64,000 nt of DNA from Curtobacterium flaccumfaciens (lineage in GTDB: Bacteria > Actinomycetota > Actinomycetes > Actinomycetales > Microbacteriaceae): positions 248,001 to 312,000 of the forward strand of contig NZ_JABMCF010000039.1 of assembly GCF_013359815.1 (NCBI RefSeq), written 5' to 3'. Positions 17,475 through 25,943 of the stretch are shown here, one piece after another. The position numbers and the translations under genes were made by a program. Below the pieces are notes generated by a model that saw only the letters and a program-made list of their open reading frames with translations, was not told the origin of the DNA and searched no databases. Position 1 is the stretch's first letter. Every line of letters starts with the position of its first letter.

Positions 17475-18773
17475 CTACCGCACCCGCTTGATGGGGATCA
17501 CGACGAGTGCGCCGATGAGGGCGATCGCCCCGGCGGCCCAGCACATGAGCTCGTAGTTGTCGGCGGCTCCGTCGGACCCGACCTTCAGGAAGAACAGGGC
17601 GATCGCCGGCGCGAGTGACTGCGGCAGCGCGTTCGCGATGTTGATGACACCGAGGTCCTTGCCGGGCCGGTCGGCGTTCGGCAGCACGTCGACGACGAGC
17701 GCCGTGTCGATGGCCGAGTAGATGCCGTAGGCGAAGCCCATGATGACCTCGGCGACGTAGAAGCCGGTGACCGTGTCGGCGTGCGCGAGCGCGACGAGCC
17801 CGACCGCGAACATCGCCGTCGACCCGCCGACGAACACCTTGCGGCGACCGAGCTTGTCCGACGCCCAACCGGACAGCGCCGCACTGACCAGCAGCGCGAT
17901 CGTGTAGAGCAGGACGCCGAAGGCGACGGCGGCCGTGGCGTCCTTCGGCTTCTCGATGCCGATGTGCTCCTGCATGTAGAGCAGGCGGTACGTCGTGAAC
18001 ATGAACGTCGCGAGGATGATGAGGAAGCGCGACCACCACGCGAACGCGAAGTCCGGGTTCTTGACCGGGTTCGTCCAGAACGACGCGACGAGGTTCAGGA
18101 ACGTGAACTTCTTGAGCGTGTAGGTCGGCAGGTCGTCACGAGCGACGACGGCGTACACGGCGACCAGGATGATCGCCAGGATGCCCGGCGCGATGAACAG
18201 CACGGGCAGGTTCGCGACGAAGAAGACCGACAGGTAGGTGCCGGCGAGCACGGCGATGTTCTGCGCGAGCGCGATGATGCTCGAGGACCGGCCGCGCTGC
18301 AGCTGCGGCACGTTGTCGGCGAAGCTCGCGAGCAGGGTGGCGAGCGTGGCGTTCGCGGCGAGCTGGGCGAGCAGCCAGGCCAGCGTCAGGTTGAGGACGT
18401 CGGGCGAGTAGGCGATCCACGCGAGGGCGATCGCGAAGACCACGACACCGCTGAGCAGCCAGGGGCGACGACGGCCCCAGCGCGTGCGGGTGCGGTCGGA
18501 CAGGGCACCCGCGAGGGGGTTCATGATGAGCGCACCGAACGCGCCGATCGGCAGCACCGAGCCGATGACGTTCGCAGCGTCGTCGCCGACCAGGGCCTGC
18601 GCCTTGAGCTGCATGCTCACGTAGACGGGCGCCATGAGCGCGACGAAGAGGCCGAACTGCCCGAGGAACAGGGCGATCTGGTAGCCGATGCCCACCTTGA
18701 CCGTGCTGACGGGCTGGGTGATGCCCTCTTCCGGGTTGAGCAGTGCCGGGCTGCCGGGTTCGGGTGTGCTCAT
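17475..18773 (-). CDS. MFS transporter, GPH/sugar-cation symporter-like
   Basis: A 432-aa transporter with about twelve membrane helices. The loop between helices 2 and 3 contains MNPLAGALSDRTRTRWGRRR, the major-facilitator signature in the form found in glycoside-pentoside-hexuronide-like symporters. A second copy, GWASDKLGRRK, lies between helices 8 and 9. Helices carry PIGAFGALIM and GFAYGIYSAIDTALV. AAGGAGG precedes the ATG. It is divergent from a sugar isomerase/dehydrogenase pair and shares a promoter region containing two AAAAC...GTTTT palindromes, so it probably imports the sugar or cyclitol that those enzymes process. Confidence 0.87.
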   Translation of the reverse strand: MSTPEPGSPALLNPEEGITQPVSTVKVGIGYQIALFLGQFGLFVALMAPVYVSMQLKAQALVGDDAANVIGSVLPIGAFGALIMNPLAGALSDRTRTRWGRRRPWLLSGVVVFAIALAWIAYSPDVLNLTLAWLLAQLAANATLATLLASFADNVPQLQRGRSSSIIALAQNIAVLAGTYLSVFFVANLPVLFIAPGILAIILVAVYAVVARDDLPTYTLKKFTFLNLVASFWTNPVKNPDFAFAWWSRFLIILATFMFTTYRLLYMQEHIGIEKPKDATAAVAFGVLLYTIALLVSAALSGWASDKLGRRKVFVGGSTAMFAVGLVALAHADTVTGFYVAEVIMGFAYGIYSAIDTALVVDVLPNADRPGKDLGVINIANALPQSLAPAIALFFLKVGSDGAADNYELMCWAAGAIALIGALVVIPIKRVR

Positions 18774-18793
18774 GACGCCTCCTTGAGTCGATG

Positions 18794-18816
18794 AAAACCT
18801 TGCCTGACAAGGTTTT
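18794..18816. promoter_or_regulatory. Perfect 9-bp palindrome, probable repressor operator
   Basis: AAAACCTTG (18794-18802) and CAAGGTTTT (18808-18816) form a perfect inverted repeat around CCTGA, about 20 bases upstream of the MFS start codon. Symmetry and position suit a dimeric repressor controlling the transporter. An AAGGTTTTC half-site also lies in front of the TetR gene at 23104-23718, making that protein a candidate. Confidence 0.65.
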
Positions 18817-18890
18817 TCCGACGCGAGCATACATCGACACGTGTTGTCTGCAACACCGACCGCCTCCCGGGCCGCGTCACACGGGGCAGC

Positions 18891-18915
18891 AAAAACTACA
18901 CACCGGGTGGTTTTT
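18891..18915. promoter_or_regulatory. Imperfect AAAAAC...GTTTTT palindrome upstream of the isomerase gene
   Basis: A 25-base imperfect palindrome with AAAAACTACAC on the left and GGGTGGTTTTT on the right. It sits just before a TAGCGT -10-like box at 18920-18925, so a bound protein would block the rightward promoter. It resembles the perfect palindrome at 18794 and may bind the same regulator. Confidence 0.55.
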
Positions 18916-19000
18916 GGGGTAGCGTCGTCATCGATCTCGCCGCGGAGCATCGCTCCTCGACGGGCCGCGACACCCAGACAGGATCGAAGGAGCCTCTGCA

Positions 19001-19801
19001 ATGCCCACCACTTCTGTGCAGCTGTACTCGCTGCGCGACGCCATCGCCGAAGACCTCGACAAGGCCATCGCCCGTGTCGCCGAGATCGGGTACGAGAACG
19101 TCGAGCCCTACGCGTTCGTCGAGCGCGCCACCGACCTCGAGCGTGCGTTCGCGGCCACCGGCCTCAAGGCTCCGTCCGGCCACGTCGCCGTGATCGACGC
19201 CGAGGACACCGCGCCGATCTGGGACGCCGCCGAGCGCCTCGGCATCCGCACCGTCATCGACCCGTTCATCCCGACCGACCGCTGGCAGACCGCCGACGAC
19301 GTCGCGAAGATCGCCGAGCGCGTCAACGAGCTGACCGCCGAGGCCGCCGGCCGTGGCCTGCAGTTCGGGTACCACAACCACCAGTGGGAGTTCACGAACA
19401 AGGTCGACGGCCGCACCGTCTACGACCTGTTCGTGTCGCAGCTGTCGCCGGAGACCGTCCTCGAGGTCGACACCTTCTGGGCGACCGTCGGTGGCGCCGA
19501 CGCTCCCGCCGTGCTCAAGGGCCTGGGCGACCGCGTCGTCGCCATCCACGTCAAGGACGGCAAGGTCGACGGTGACATCCGCACCGCGCTGCCCTCGTCC
19601 GAGAGCGCCCTCATCGTGCCCGAGGCACTGCAGCGCGCCTTCGAGAACCAGACGCCGGCCGGTCAGGGCGACGTCGACGTGACCGCGATCCTCGCCGCCG
19701 CACCGCAGGCGATCCGCGTGGTCGAGTTCGACGCGTACAAGGGCGACGTCTTCGAGGGCATCACCGAGTCCCTCACCTGGCTCAAGGACAACGACAAGTG
19801 A
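19001..19801 (+). CDS. Sugar phosphate isomerase/epimerase (xylose isomerase-like TIM barrel)
   Basis: A 266-aa single-domain TIM-barrel protein of the AP-endonuclease-2/xylose-isomerase-like family. Conserved strand ends include VQLYSLRDAI (residues 5-14), FGYHNHQWEF near 123, LEVDTFWATVGG near 155, and VVAIHVKDGK near 180; Glu, His and Asp at these ends are the expected metal ligands. It isomerises, epimerises or dehydrates a sugar or inositol derivative. GAAGGAGCC precedes the ATG. The next gene, a Gfo/Idh/MocA dehydrogenase, starts within its stop codon (GTGA), so oxidation and isomerisation of one substrate are coupled. Confidence 0.87.
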   Translation: MPTTSVQLYSLRDAIAEDLDKAIARVAEIGYENVEPYAFVERATDLERAFAATGLKAPSGHVAVIDAEDTAPIWDAAERLGIRTVIDPFIPTDRWQTADDVAKIAERVNELTAEAAGRGLQFGYHNHQWEFTNKVDGRTVYDLFVSQLSPETVLEVDTFWATVGGADAPAVLKGLGDRVVAIHVKDGKVDGDIRTALPSSESALIVPEALQRAFENQTPAGQGDVDVTAILAAAPQAIRVVEFDAYKGDVFEGITESLTWLKDNDK

Positions 19802-20913
19802 GCCGTGTCGGGATCGGCATCATCGGTGCCGGCAACATCTCCACCCAGTACCTCGAGAACCTGACCAAGTTCGCCGACGTCGAGGTCCGCTTCGTCGCCG
19901 ACGTGCTGCTCGACCGCGCTGCTGCCCAGGCGGCAGAGTACGGCGTCGCCTCGTCGGGATCGGTCGAGGAACTCCTCGCCCGCGACGACATCTCGATCGT
20001 GATCAACCTGACGATCCCGGCCGCACACGCCGAGGTCGACCAGCAGATCATCGACGCCGGCAAGCACGTCTGGAGCGAGAAGCCGATCGCGACCGACCAC
20101 GCGTCGGCCGCCGCGGTGCTCGAGTCGGCGAAGGCCAAGGGCCTGCGCGTCGCGACCGCTCCGGACACCGTGCTCGGCGCGGGCATCCAGACGGCGCTCC
20201 GGGCCATCGCCCGCGGTGACATCGGCGAGCCGCTGTCCGCGACGACGCTGTTCCACGTCCCCGGACCCGAGGCGTGGCACCCGAACCCGGACTTCCTGTT
20301 CGCCACCGGTGCCGGCCCCCTGTTCGACATGGGCCCGTACTACGTGACGACCCTGGTGCACGCGTTCGGCACCGCCTCGCGCGTGCAGGCCGTCTCGTCG
20401 AAGTCGCTCGACCGTCGCACGATCGCGTCCGGCCCCCGCGCCGGCGAGACGTTCCCGGTCGAGGTCCCGACGCACCACGCCGCCCTGATCGAGTTCGCCG
20501 GCGGGCAGTCCGCCCAGTCGACGTTCTCGTTCCAGCACGCCCTGCCGCGCATGGGCTTCGTCGAGATCAACGGCACGCTCGGCACGATCTCGCTGCCGGA
20601 CCCGAACACGTTCGAGGGCTCGTCGCAGCTCTGGCGCTACGGCCAGGAAGAGCCCGAGACGCTCGAGGCGGTCGGCTCCACCTGGGGCCGTGGCACCGGT
20701 GTCGTCGAGCTCGCCCGCGCCATCGCGGAGGACCGCCCCGAGCGTGCCTCCGGCGCCGTCGCCCTGCACGTGCTCGATGTGCTGCTCGGCATCCGTGACG
20801 CGGCCGAGTCGGGTTCCGCCGTCGACATCACGTCGACCGTGGACGCGGTCCCGCCGCTGCCCGAGGACTTCGACCCCGCGGCAGCCGTGCTGACCGCGGG
20901 CGCAAACGCCTAG
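19798..20913 (+). CDS. Gfo/Idh/MocA family NAD(P)-dependent dehydrogenase
   Basis: A 371-aa oxidoreductase. The Rossmann fold begins VGIGIIGAGNISTQYL, followed by the VNLTIPAAHAEV and GKHVWSEKPIATD motifs; EKP carries the catalytic Lys of the family. The C-terminal alpha/beta domain contains DMGPYYVTTL, the conserved Asp/His-type region. It oxidises a hydroxyl of a sugar, inositol or sugar acid using NAD(P). The GTG start overlaps the isomerase stop by four bases. The unit ends at the strong bidirectional terminator at 20946-20992, opposite glgX. The substrate is likely the one imported by the divergent MFS carrier. Confidence 0.88.
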   Translation: MSRVGIGIIGAGNISTQYLENLTKFADVEVRFVADVLLDRAAAQAAEYGVASSGSVEELLARDDISIVINLTIPAAHAEVDQQIIDAGKHVWSEKPIATDHASAAAVLESAKAKGLRVATAPDTVLGAGIQTALRAIARGDIGEPLSATTLFHVPGPEAWHPNPDFLFATGAGPLFDMGPYYVTTLVHAFGTASRVQAVSSKSLDRRTIASGPRAGETFPVEVPTHHAALIEFAGGQSAQSTFSFQHALPRMGFVEINGTLGTISLPDPNTFEGSSQLWRYGQEEPETLEAVGSTWGRGTGVVELARAIAEDRPERASGAVALHVLDVLLGIRDAAESGSAVDITSTVDAVPPLPEDFDPAAAVLTAGANA

Positions 20914-20945
20914 GAGCGCCGCGAGCACCACGCGCACCACTTCGT

Positions 20946-20992
20946 GAGCAGGAATGGTCGGGTCCCCAACGGGAACCCGACCATTTCTGCTC
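20946..20992. terminator. Bidirectional terminator between the dehydrogenase and glgX
   Basis: A long stem pairs GAGCAG..AATGGTCGGGT on the left with ACCCGACCATT..CTGCTC on the right, with one mismatch in the arms, around a CCCAACGGGA tip. It lies between two convergent genes and would serve both. Confidence 0.75.
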
Positions 20993-21025
20993 ACCAAGCG
21001 AAACCGCGCCGCGCGAGCTCCCCCC

Positions 21026-23044
21026 TCAGACCAGCGCGGTGAAGGACGCGTCGCGCACGAGCAGCGTCGCCGCGTCGCCCACGACGGCCTGGTCGGGGTC
21101 GCTCGACAGCCCGAGGGACCAGCTGCCCCCACCCGGACGCTCCGGCAGCGTGAACTCCACCGTGGTGTCCGACGCGTTCAGCAGCACGGCCACGGTGTCG
21201 TCGCCCTGGTGCAGCACGAGCGTCACGGCCCGGTTGCCGCCGTCCGCCCAGTCGCCGTCCTCGAACCCGGCGGCGTCGGCACGGAACACGCTCACCGTCG
21301 ACTCCGAGTCGCCCGGCGCGGTGCGGAACCACTCCGGACGCAGTGCCCGGTGCTGCCGGCGGAACGCGATCGCCGCCGTCGTGAAGGCGAGCAGGTCCTG
21401 GTCGGCGGCGGCCCAGTCGAACCACGAGATCTCGTCGTCCTGGCAGTACGCGTTGTTGTTGCCGCCCTGTGACCGGGCGAGCTCGTCGCCACCCAGGATC
21501 ATCGGCACGCCGGCGGAGAGCAGCAGGGTGCCGAGGAAGTTGCGGCGCTGCCGGTCGCGGTAGTCGTTCACCGCGCCGTCGTCGGTCGGGCCCTCGATGC
21601 CGCCGTTGAACGAGGTGTTGTCGCTCTCGCCGTCGTTGTTGTCCTCGCCGTTCGCCTCGTTGTGCTTGTCGGCGTACATCGTCAGGTCGGCCAGGGTGAA
21701 ACCGTCGTGGGCGGTCACGAAGTCGATGGAGCACAGCGGGGAGCGCCGCGAGCCCTCGTAGACGTCCGGGCTGCCCAGGACCCGCTGCACGGCGTCACCG
21801 AGGGCGCCCTCGTCGCCGCGCCAGAACGCGCGCAGGTCGTCGCGGTACTTGCCGTTCCACTCGGACCAGTCGGCCGGGAACCCGCCGACCTGGTAGCCGG
21901 CGGTGTCCCACGGCTCGGCGATCATCTTGACCTCGCGCAGCACGGGGTCCTGGTGGATGATGTCGAGGAACGCCGAGTGCTTCTCGGCCTCGCCGTCCTG
22001 GCGGGTGAGCGTCGTGGCCAGGTCGAACCGGAAGCCGTCGACGTGCATCTCCTCGACCCAGTAGCGGAGCGAGTCCATGATGAGTCCGAGGGCCGCCGGG
22101 TGCCCGACGTTCAGGCTGTTGCCGGTGCCGGTGGTGTCGAAGTAGTTCGCCTCGTCACCCTCGACCAGCCGGTAGTACGACTGGTTGTCGATCCCCTTGA
22201 ACGACAGCGTCGGGCCCATGTGGTTGCCCTCGGCGGTGTGGTTGTAGACGACGTCCATGATGACCTCGAGCCCCGCGGCGTGCAGGGCCTTCACCATCTC
22301 CTTGAACTCGGCGACCTGCTGCCCGGCGGTGCCTGCGGACGAGTACTCGTCGTGCGGCGCGAAGAAGCCGATGCTGTTGTAGCCCCAGTAGTTGCGGAGG
22401 CCCTTGTCGAGGAGCGTCGAGTCCTGCACGAACTGGTGCGTCGGCAGCAGCTCGACCGCGGTGACGCCGAGGTCGGTGAGGTGCTTGATCGCCGCCGGGT
22501 GGGCCATGCCGGCGTAGGTGCCGCGGATCTCCTCGGGGACGTCCGGGTGCTGCTTCGTGAAGCCCTTGACGTGCACCTCGTACACGACGGTGTCGGCGAG
22601 CGGGGTCCGCAGCAGGGTGTCACCGTCCCAGTCGAAGGACCGGTCGGCGACGACGGACTTGGGCATCGCCCTGGCCGAGTCGGTCTCGTCGATCTGCTCG
22701 GGCTCGTTCATGTCGTGACCGAAGAGCGCCTGGCCCCACTCGTACTCGCCGTCGATCGCGGTGGCGTAGGGGTCGAGCAGGAGCTTCGCGCCGTTGTGGC
22801 GCAGGCCGTTCGCCGGGTCCCACGCGCCGTGCACGCGGAAGCCGTAGCGGGTGCCGACGGTCACGCCGGGGACGACGTCGTGGAAGGTGTAGCCGGTGCG
22901 GTTGCGGAGCTCGGTGCGGTGCTCGGTGCCGTCGTCGTCGAAGGTGCAGAACTCGACCCGCTCGGCGGTGCTCGAGAACAGGGCGACGTTGGCGCCCCCG
23001 TCGACGAGCGTGACGCCGAGCGGGGTGCGCGTGGAAGTGGTCAT
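21026..23044 (-). CDS. glgX: Glycogen debranching protein GlgX
   Basis: A 672-aa GH13 enzyme. An N-terminal CBM48-like beta-sandwich (PLGVTLVDGGANVALFS) leads into the (beta/alpha)8 barrel. Conserved amylase regions are visible: VIMDVVYNHTAEG (region I, near 255), VDGFRFDLA with the nucleophile Asp (region II, near 335), MIAEPWD with the acid Glu (region III), and FVTAHDGFTLADL (region IV). The GGNNNAYCQDDEISWFDW stretch is typical of GlgX/isoamylase. It hydrolyses alpha-1,6 branches of phosphorylase-limit glycogen in the cytoplasm. It is monocistronic, between the shared terminator and a TetR gene transcribed in the same direction. Confidence 0.94.
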   Translation of the reverse strand: MTTSTRTPLGVTLVDGGANVALFSSTAERVEFCTFDDDGTEHRTELRNRTGYTFHDVVPGVTVGTRYGFRVHGAWDPANGLRHNGAKLLLDPYATAIDGEYEWGQALFGHDMNEPEQIDETDSARAMPKSVVADRSFDWDGDTLLRTPLADTVVYEVHVKGFTKQHPDVPEEIRGTYAGMAHPAAIKHLTDLGVTAVELLPTHQFVQDSTLLDKGLRNYWGYNSIGFFAPHDEYSSAGTAGQQVAEFKEMVKALHAAGLEVIMDVVYNHTAEGNHMGPTLSFKGIDNQSYYRLVEGDEANYFDTTGTGNSLNVGHPAALGLIMDSLRYWVEEMHVDGFRFDLATTLTRQDGEAEKHSAFLDIIHQDPVLREVKMIAEPWDTAGYQVGGFPADWSEWNGKYRDDLRAFWRGDEGALGDAVQRVLGSPDVYEGSRRSPLCSIDFVTAHDGFTLADLTMYADKHNEANGEDNNDGESDNTSFNGGIEGPTDDGAVNDYRDRQRRNFLGTLLLSAGVPMILGGDELARSQGGNNNAYCQDDEISWFDWAAADQDLLAFTTAAIAFRRQHRALRPEWFRTAPGDSESTVSVFRADAAGFEDGDWADGGNRAVTLVLHQGDDTVAVLLNASDTTVEFTLPERPGGGSWSLGLSSDPDQAVVGDAATLLVRDASFTALV

Positions 23045-23103
23045 GCTGCCCTTCTACCGGCCGGTCGCTGTGCCACCGGCGGTCTGGGCGTACCCCTGGC
23101 CGC

Positions 23104-23718
23104 TCAGCGCACCGGCGGGACGAGCTGCTCGAGCAGCCGCAGCACCCGCTCGCCGTCGACGGCGTCGGGGTCGAGCAGCCACTGGACCTGCAGCCCGTCC
23201 GATGCCGCGATGCTCAGGCTCGCCAGGTCGACCGGGTCCAGGTCGGCGCGGATCCGGCCACTCGCCTGGTCCGCCTCGATCAGTTCGGCGAGTTCGGCGC
23301 GCAACCGGGCGAAGCGTTCGCGCATGAAGTCGCGCGTGGCCGGGTGGCCCTCCTGCACGGCGTCGGCCGCGAGGGTCGTGTACAGCTGCACCAGCCCCGG
23401 CACGGCCCGGTTGCGCGATGCGCTCTCGCGCATGTCGCCGATCGCCGACTTCATCCGGTCGGGCGCGCCCTGCTCGCGGACCTCGTGCTCCCGGTAGACG
23501 GCGAGCAGCAGTTCGTCGCGGCTCGGGAAGTAGTGGCGGAGTGCCGCGTGCGTGATCCCGAGGGCCTCGGCCACCGAGCGGAGCGACGATGCGTCGACCC
23601 CCTGCTCCGCGACCATGCGGATCATCTCGTCCAGGATCTGCGTGCGCCGCTCGGCGCCCTTGCGGTACCCGCCGCGGCGCGGCTGGGCCGCGTCGGCGTC
23701 GTCCGCGGGGTGGGTCAT
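23104..23718 (-). CDS. TetR family transcriptional regulator
   Basis: A 204-aa TetR repressor with a clear N-terminal DNA-binding domain: RRTQILDEMIRMVAEQGVD, SLRSVAEALGITHAALRHY, then FPSRDELLLAVY. The C-terminal domain has the BetI-like TetR_C pattern typical of regulators of sugar and glycoside genes in Actinobacteria. AAGGTTTTC lies about 20 bases before its start and matches half of the operator at 18794, suggesting autoregulation plus control of the sugar locus. glgX follows 59 bases downstream on the same strand and may be co-transcribed. Confidence 0.87.
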   Translation of the reverse strand: MTHPADDADAAQPRRGGYRKGAERRTQILDEMIRMVAEQGVDASSLRSVAEALGITHAALRHYFPSRDELLLAVYREHEVREQGAPDRMKSAIGDMRESASRNRAVPGLVQLYTTLAADAVQEGHPATRDFMRERFARLRAELAELIEADQASGRIRADLDPVDLASLSIAASDGLQVQWLLDPDAVDGERVLRLLEQLVPPVR

Positions 23719-23763
23719 GCACCCAACTTACCGCTGGAAGGTTTTCTCGCCACCGTCCGGACT

Positions 23764-23795
23764 GGAGGCCCGTGGCGGGCGCACCACGGGCCTCC
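23764..23795. terminator. Hairpin terminator with GGAGGCCCGTGG core
   Basis: A perfect 12-bp stem (23764-23775 with 23784-23795) and an eight-base loop, positioned after the MarR gene and before the TetR promoter region. The stem sequence is nearly that of the hairpin at 17406. Confidence 0.7.
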
Positions 23796-23853
23796 CGTCC
23801 GTATCGGGGTCGCGTCGCACCCCGCCGGGTCGCGTCAGCCGGGTGCGCTCGCG

Positions 23854-24390
23854 TCAGTCCTGGTCGTCGACCGTGTACTCGTCGACCGGCGCGGGCGCGC
23901 CCGCGGCGAGCGCGTCGACGATCTTCGTGAGCGAGTCGGCGAGGACGGCGTTGTCCGCGTCCGGCAGTTGTTCGAGCACCTCGACGACGGCCGCGTGGAA
24001 GCGCGCGTACGAGGCGTCGATCTTCTCGGCGGCCTGGTCGGTCGGGGCGAGCACCTGCGCACGACGGTCGGTGGGGTGCGCCGTGCGCGACAGCAGGCCC
24101 TTCTGCACGAGCCCGTCGACGATCTTGGTGACCGAGGCGTTCGAGACGGCGAGCATCACGGCGAGGTCCTTCGGGCCCATCGTGCGGCCGTCCCGGTGTG
24201 CCTGGAGCATGTACCGGACGGCGAGGAACTCGTTCTTCGACAGGCCGCTCTCGATGCGGGCGGACTCGATCTGCTGGTCCTCGGCGTGCTGCAGGCGGAG
24301 CAGCGCGTCGACGGCGGTCTTCGCGACCCCGGACTCGGGTTCGCGGGCGTAGAGGTGGACGTGCTCTCGACGGACGACGGTCAACGGCAT
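23854..24390 (-). CDS. MarR family transcriptional regulator
   Basis: A 178-aa winged-helix MarR protein. The recognition region reads MGPKDLAVMLAVSNASVTKI, followed by GLVQKGLLSRTAHPTDRRA; the last five residues are the wing DxRA signature in the form DRRA. Long N- and C-terminal helices would form the dimer interface. An AAGGAG lies some twelve bases before the ATG, so the exact start is uncertain. It lies just after a 60-aa gene and both probably share the promoter containing the TTCACAAAGTGAA palindrome at 24646. Ligand and targets unknown. Confidence 0.87.
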   Translation of the reverse strand: MPLTVVRREHVHLYAREPESGVAKTAVDALLRLQHAEDQQIESARIESGLSKNEFLAVRYMLQAHRDGRTMGPKDLAVMLAVSNASVTKIVDGLVQKGLLSRTAHPTDRRAQVLAPTDQAAEKIDASYARFHAAVVEVLEQLPDADNAVLADSLTKIVDALAAGAPAPVDEYTVDDQD

Positions 24391-24408
24391 GGGGTCATGC
24401 GCTCCTTG

Positions 24409-24591
24409 CTAAACGGCAGGCGTGCTGAAGAAGTCCGCGTAGGACGGCTCGGAACGACCGGCGAGCAGCGAGGGGTCCTGGATGCGACGCTCGACGTACG
24501 CGTCGATGATCGCCGGGTCGGTGAGACCGACGCGGGTGTGGCTGCCACCGATCCGTGCCGTCCGAGGCATCCCGGAGTACGTGCTGTGCAT
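24409..24591 (-). CDS. Small hypothetical protein, 60 aa
   Basis: A 60-aa soluble protein beginning MHSTYSGMPRTARIGGSHTR and containing LTDPAIIDAYVERRIQDPSL. AGAAGG precedes the ATG at suitable distance. It ends 18 bases before the MarR start, so the two may be co-transcribed. Composition is balanced rather than Arg/Pro-biased, unlike the antisense frames in this genome, which favours a real gene. I do not recognise a family. Confidence 0.55.
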   Translation of the reverse strand: MHSTYSGMPRTARIGGSHTRVGLTDPAIIDAYVERRIQDPSLLAGRSEPSYADFFSTPAV

Positions 24592-24645
24592 GTCGTGTCC
24601 CGCCCTTCTTGCCTGCCGTGTGTCCCCTGCGGACGGCTGAACTCT

Positions 24646-24658
24646 TTCACAAAGTGAA
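24646..24658. promoter_or_regulatory. TTCAC-AAA-GTGAA palindrome, probable MarR operator
   Basis: A perfect 5-bp inverted repeat around AAA, in the short AT-richer gap in front of the 60-aa gene and marR (minus). It overlaps the only promoter-like stretch there (TTGAAC...), so autoregulation by the 178-aa MarR protein is the simplest reading. Confidence 0.5.
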
Positions 24659-24661
24659 CGG

Positions 24662-25123
24662 TCAGTTCAACGAACCATTCGCGCTGTGTACGTTTTGCGC
24701 GCCGAAGGGTTCAGCGGAGTCCGTCAGGGTCGTGAGGAGCTGCAGGAGCGCCGCCCGTCGCGGCTCGTCGAGCGGTGCGAACAGGGAGTCGAGCACCCCC
24801 TCGGCGATGCGGTGCCCCTCGTCGAGCACCCGCCGTCCGTCCTCGGTGATCGCGTGCTCGATCCGCCGACCCCGACCGGCGGTCCGGGTGATGAGCCCGC
24901 GGTCGAGCATCCGGTTGGCGAGGGTGCCGAAGGCCTGGTCGCTCTGGAACGTCGCGACGGCGAGGTCGTGCCCCGATGCGTGGGGCATCCGGTCGATCGC
25001 GCGCAGGGCGTCCCACTGCACGAGCGTCACGCCGAGGTCGCGCAGGGCGGCGTCCATCGTGCGGTGGTTGCGGTACTGCGCCCGCTTGACGGCGTGGCCC
25101 AGGGCTTCGAGGTCGGTCGGCAT
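24662..25123 (-). CDS. MarR family transcriptional regulator
   Basis: A 153-aa MarR protein. The winged helix contains SGHDLAVATFQSDQAFGTLA and RMLDRGLITRTAGRGRR, the latter a basic wing lacking the usual DxR acid. It is divergent from an alpha/beta hydrolase, and the 50-base gap between them holds a palindrome with 9-bp perfect arms. Repression of both genes until a ligand, perhaps a hydrolase substrate, is bound is the likely scheme. Its stop lies near the promoter of the 60-aa gene/marR pair, so two MarR genes sit back to back here. Confidence 0.87.
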   Translation of the reverse strand: MPTDLEALGHAVKRAQYRNHRTMDAALRDLGVTLVQWDALRAIDRMPHASGHDLAVATFQSDQAFGTLANRMLDRGLITRTAGRGRRIEHAITEDGRRVLDEGHRIAEGVLDSLFAPLDEPRRAALLQLLTTLTDSAEPFGAQNVHSANGSLN

Positions 25124-25132
25124 GGTGCTACG

Positions 25133-25164
25133 GTATCAACACTCGTACATAAACATGTTGATAC
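25133..25164. promoter_or_regulatory. Operator palindrome between divergent marR and hydrolase genes
   Basis: GTATCAACA (25133-25141) and TGTTGATAC (25156-25164) are perfect 9-bp inverted arms around 14 AT-rich bases. The site fills the 50-base gap between the two start codons and ends about ten bases before the hydrolase ATG, overlapping both expected promoters. Confidence 0.7.
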
Positions 25165-25173
25165 GGAGCACCC

Positions 25174-25917
25174 ATGACCGACACCCGCACCCGCACCGCG
25201 CTCGTCCTGCACGGTGGCGGCGGCCCCCGGACCGTCGCACCGATCGTCGCGCACCTCGCACCCACCTTCCACGTCGTCGCCCCGACGCACCCCGGATGGG
25301 ACGGCACCCCGCGCCCGGACGGCATCGACTCCGTCCCGGCCCTGGCGACCGAGTACCTCGAGCAGCTCCTCGCCGCTGGAGAGCAGGACGTCGTGCTCGT
25401 CGGGTCCTCCATCGGCGGCTGGATCGCCCTCGAGATGGCCGTCCAGGCTGCTGCCGACGACCGGTTCGCCGGGGTCGTCGGCGCCGTCGTCGACATCGAC
25501 GGCGTGGGTGCGGTGGTCGAGCGCGAACCGATCGCCGACTTCTTCGCCCTCGATGCCCGCGGGCTGGCCGAGGTCGCCTGGCACGATCCCGAGCGGGGGT
25601 ACCAGGACCCGGCGTCCGTCACCGAGGAACAGCGGGCGGTGCAGCGCTCGAACGGGCAGACCATGGCGGTCGTCGCCGGCCGGTCGATGAGCGACCCGAC
25701 GTTGCTCGATCGACTCGGGTCCGTGCGGGTGCCGACGCTCGTCGTGTTCGGCGCGAGCGACCGGGTCGTGACCCCGGCGTACGGTCGCGCGGTGGCGGCG
25801 GCCGTGCCGGGTGCGGTGTTCGCCGAGGTCCCGGCCGCAGGGCACCTGCCCCACCTCGAGGCCCCCGACGCGACGTGGGCGGTCATCGACCCGTTCCTGG
25901 CACCCCTGCTCGGCTGA
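25174..25917 (+). CDS. Alpha/beta hydrolase
   Basis: A 247-aa alpha/beta-hydrolase. The oxyanion region is VLHGGGGPRTV at residues 10-20, the nucleophile elbow is VLVGSSIGGWIAL with Ser near 74, the acid lies in VVFGASDRVVTP near 195, and the catalytic His is in AAGHLPHLEAPD near 226. Length and single short cap fit small esterases, lactonases or C-C hydrolases. No signal peptide is present. It is divergent from a MarR regulator across a strong palindrome, so it is likely induced by its own substrate. Confidence 0.9.
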   Translation: MTDTRTRTALVLHGGGGPRTVAPIVAHLAPTFHVVAPTHPGWDGTPRPDGIDSVPALATEYLEQLLAAGEQDVVLVGSSIGGWIALEMAVQAAADDRFAGVVGAVVDIDGVGAVVEREPIADFFALDARGLAEVAWHDPERGYQDPASVTEEQRAVQRSNGQTMAVVAGRSMSDPTLLDRLGSVRVPTLVVFGASDRVVTPAYGRAVAAAVPGAVFAEVPAAGHLPHLEAPDATWAVIDPFLAPLLG

Positions 25918-25943
25918 GTTCTCGGCGTCCTCTGAGCGACCTT

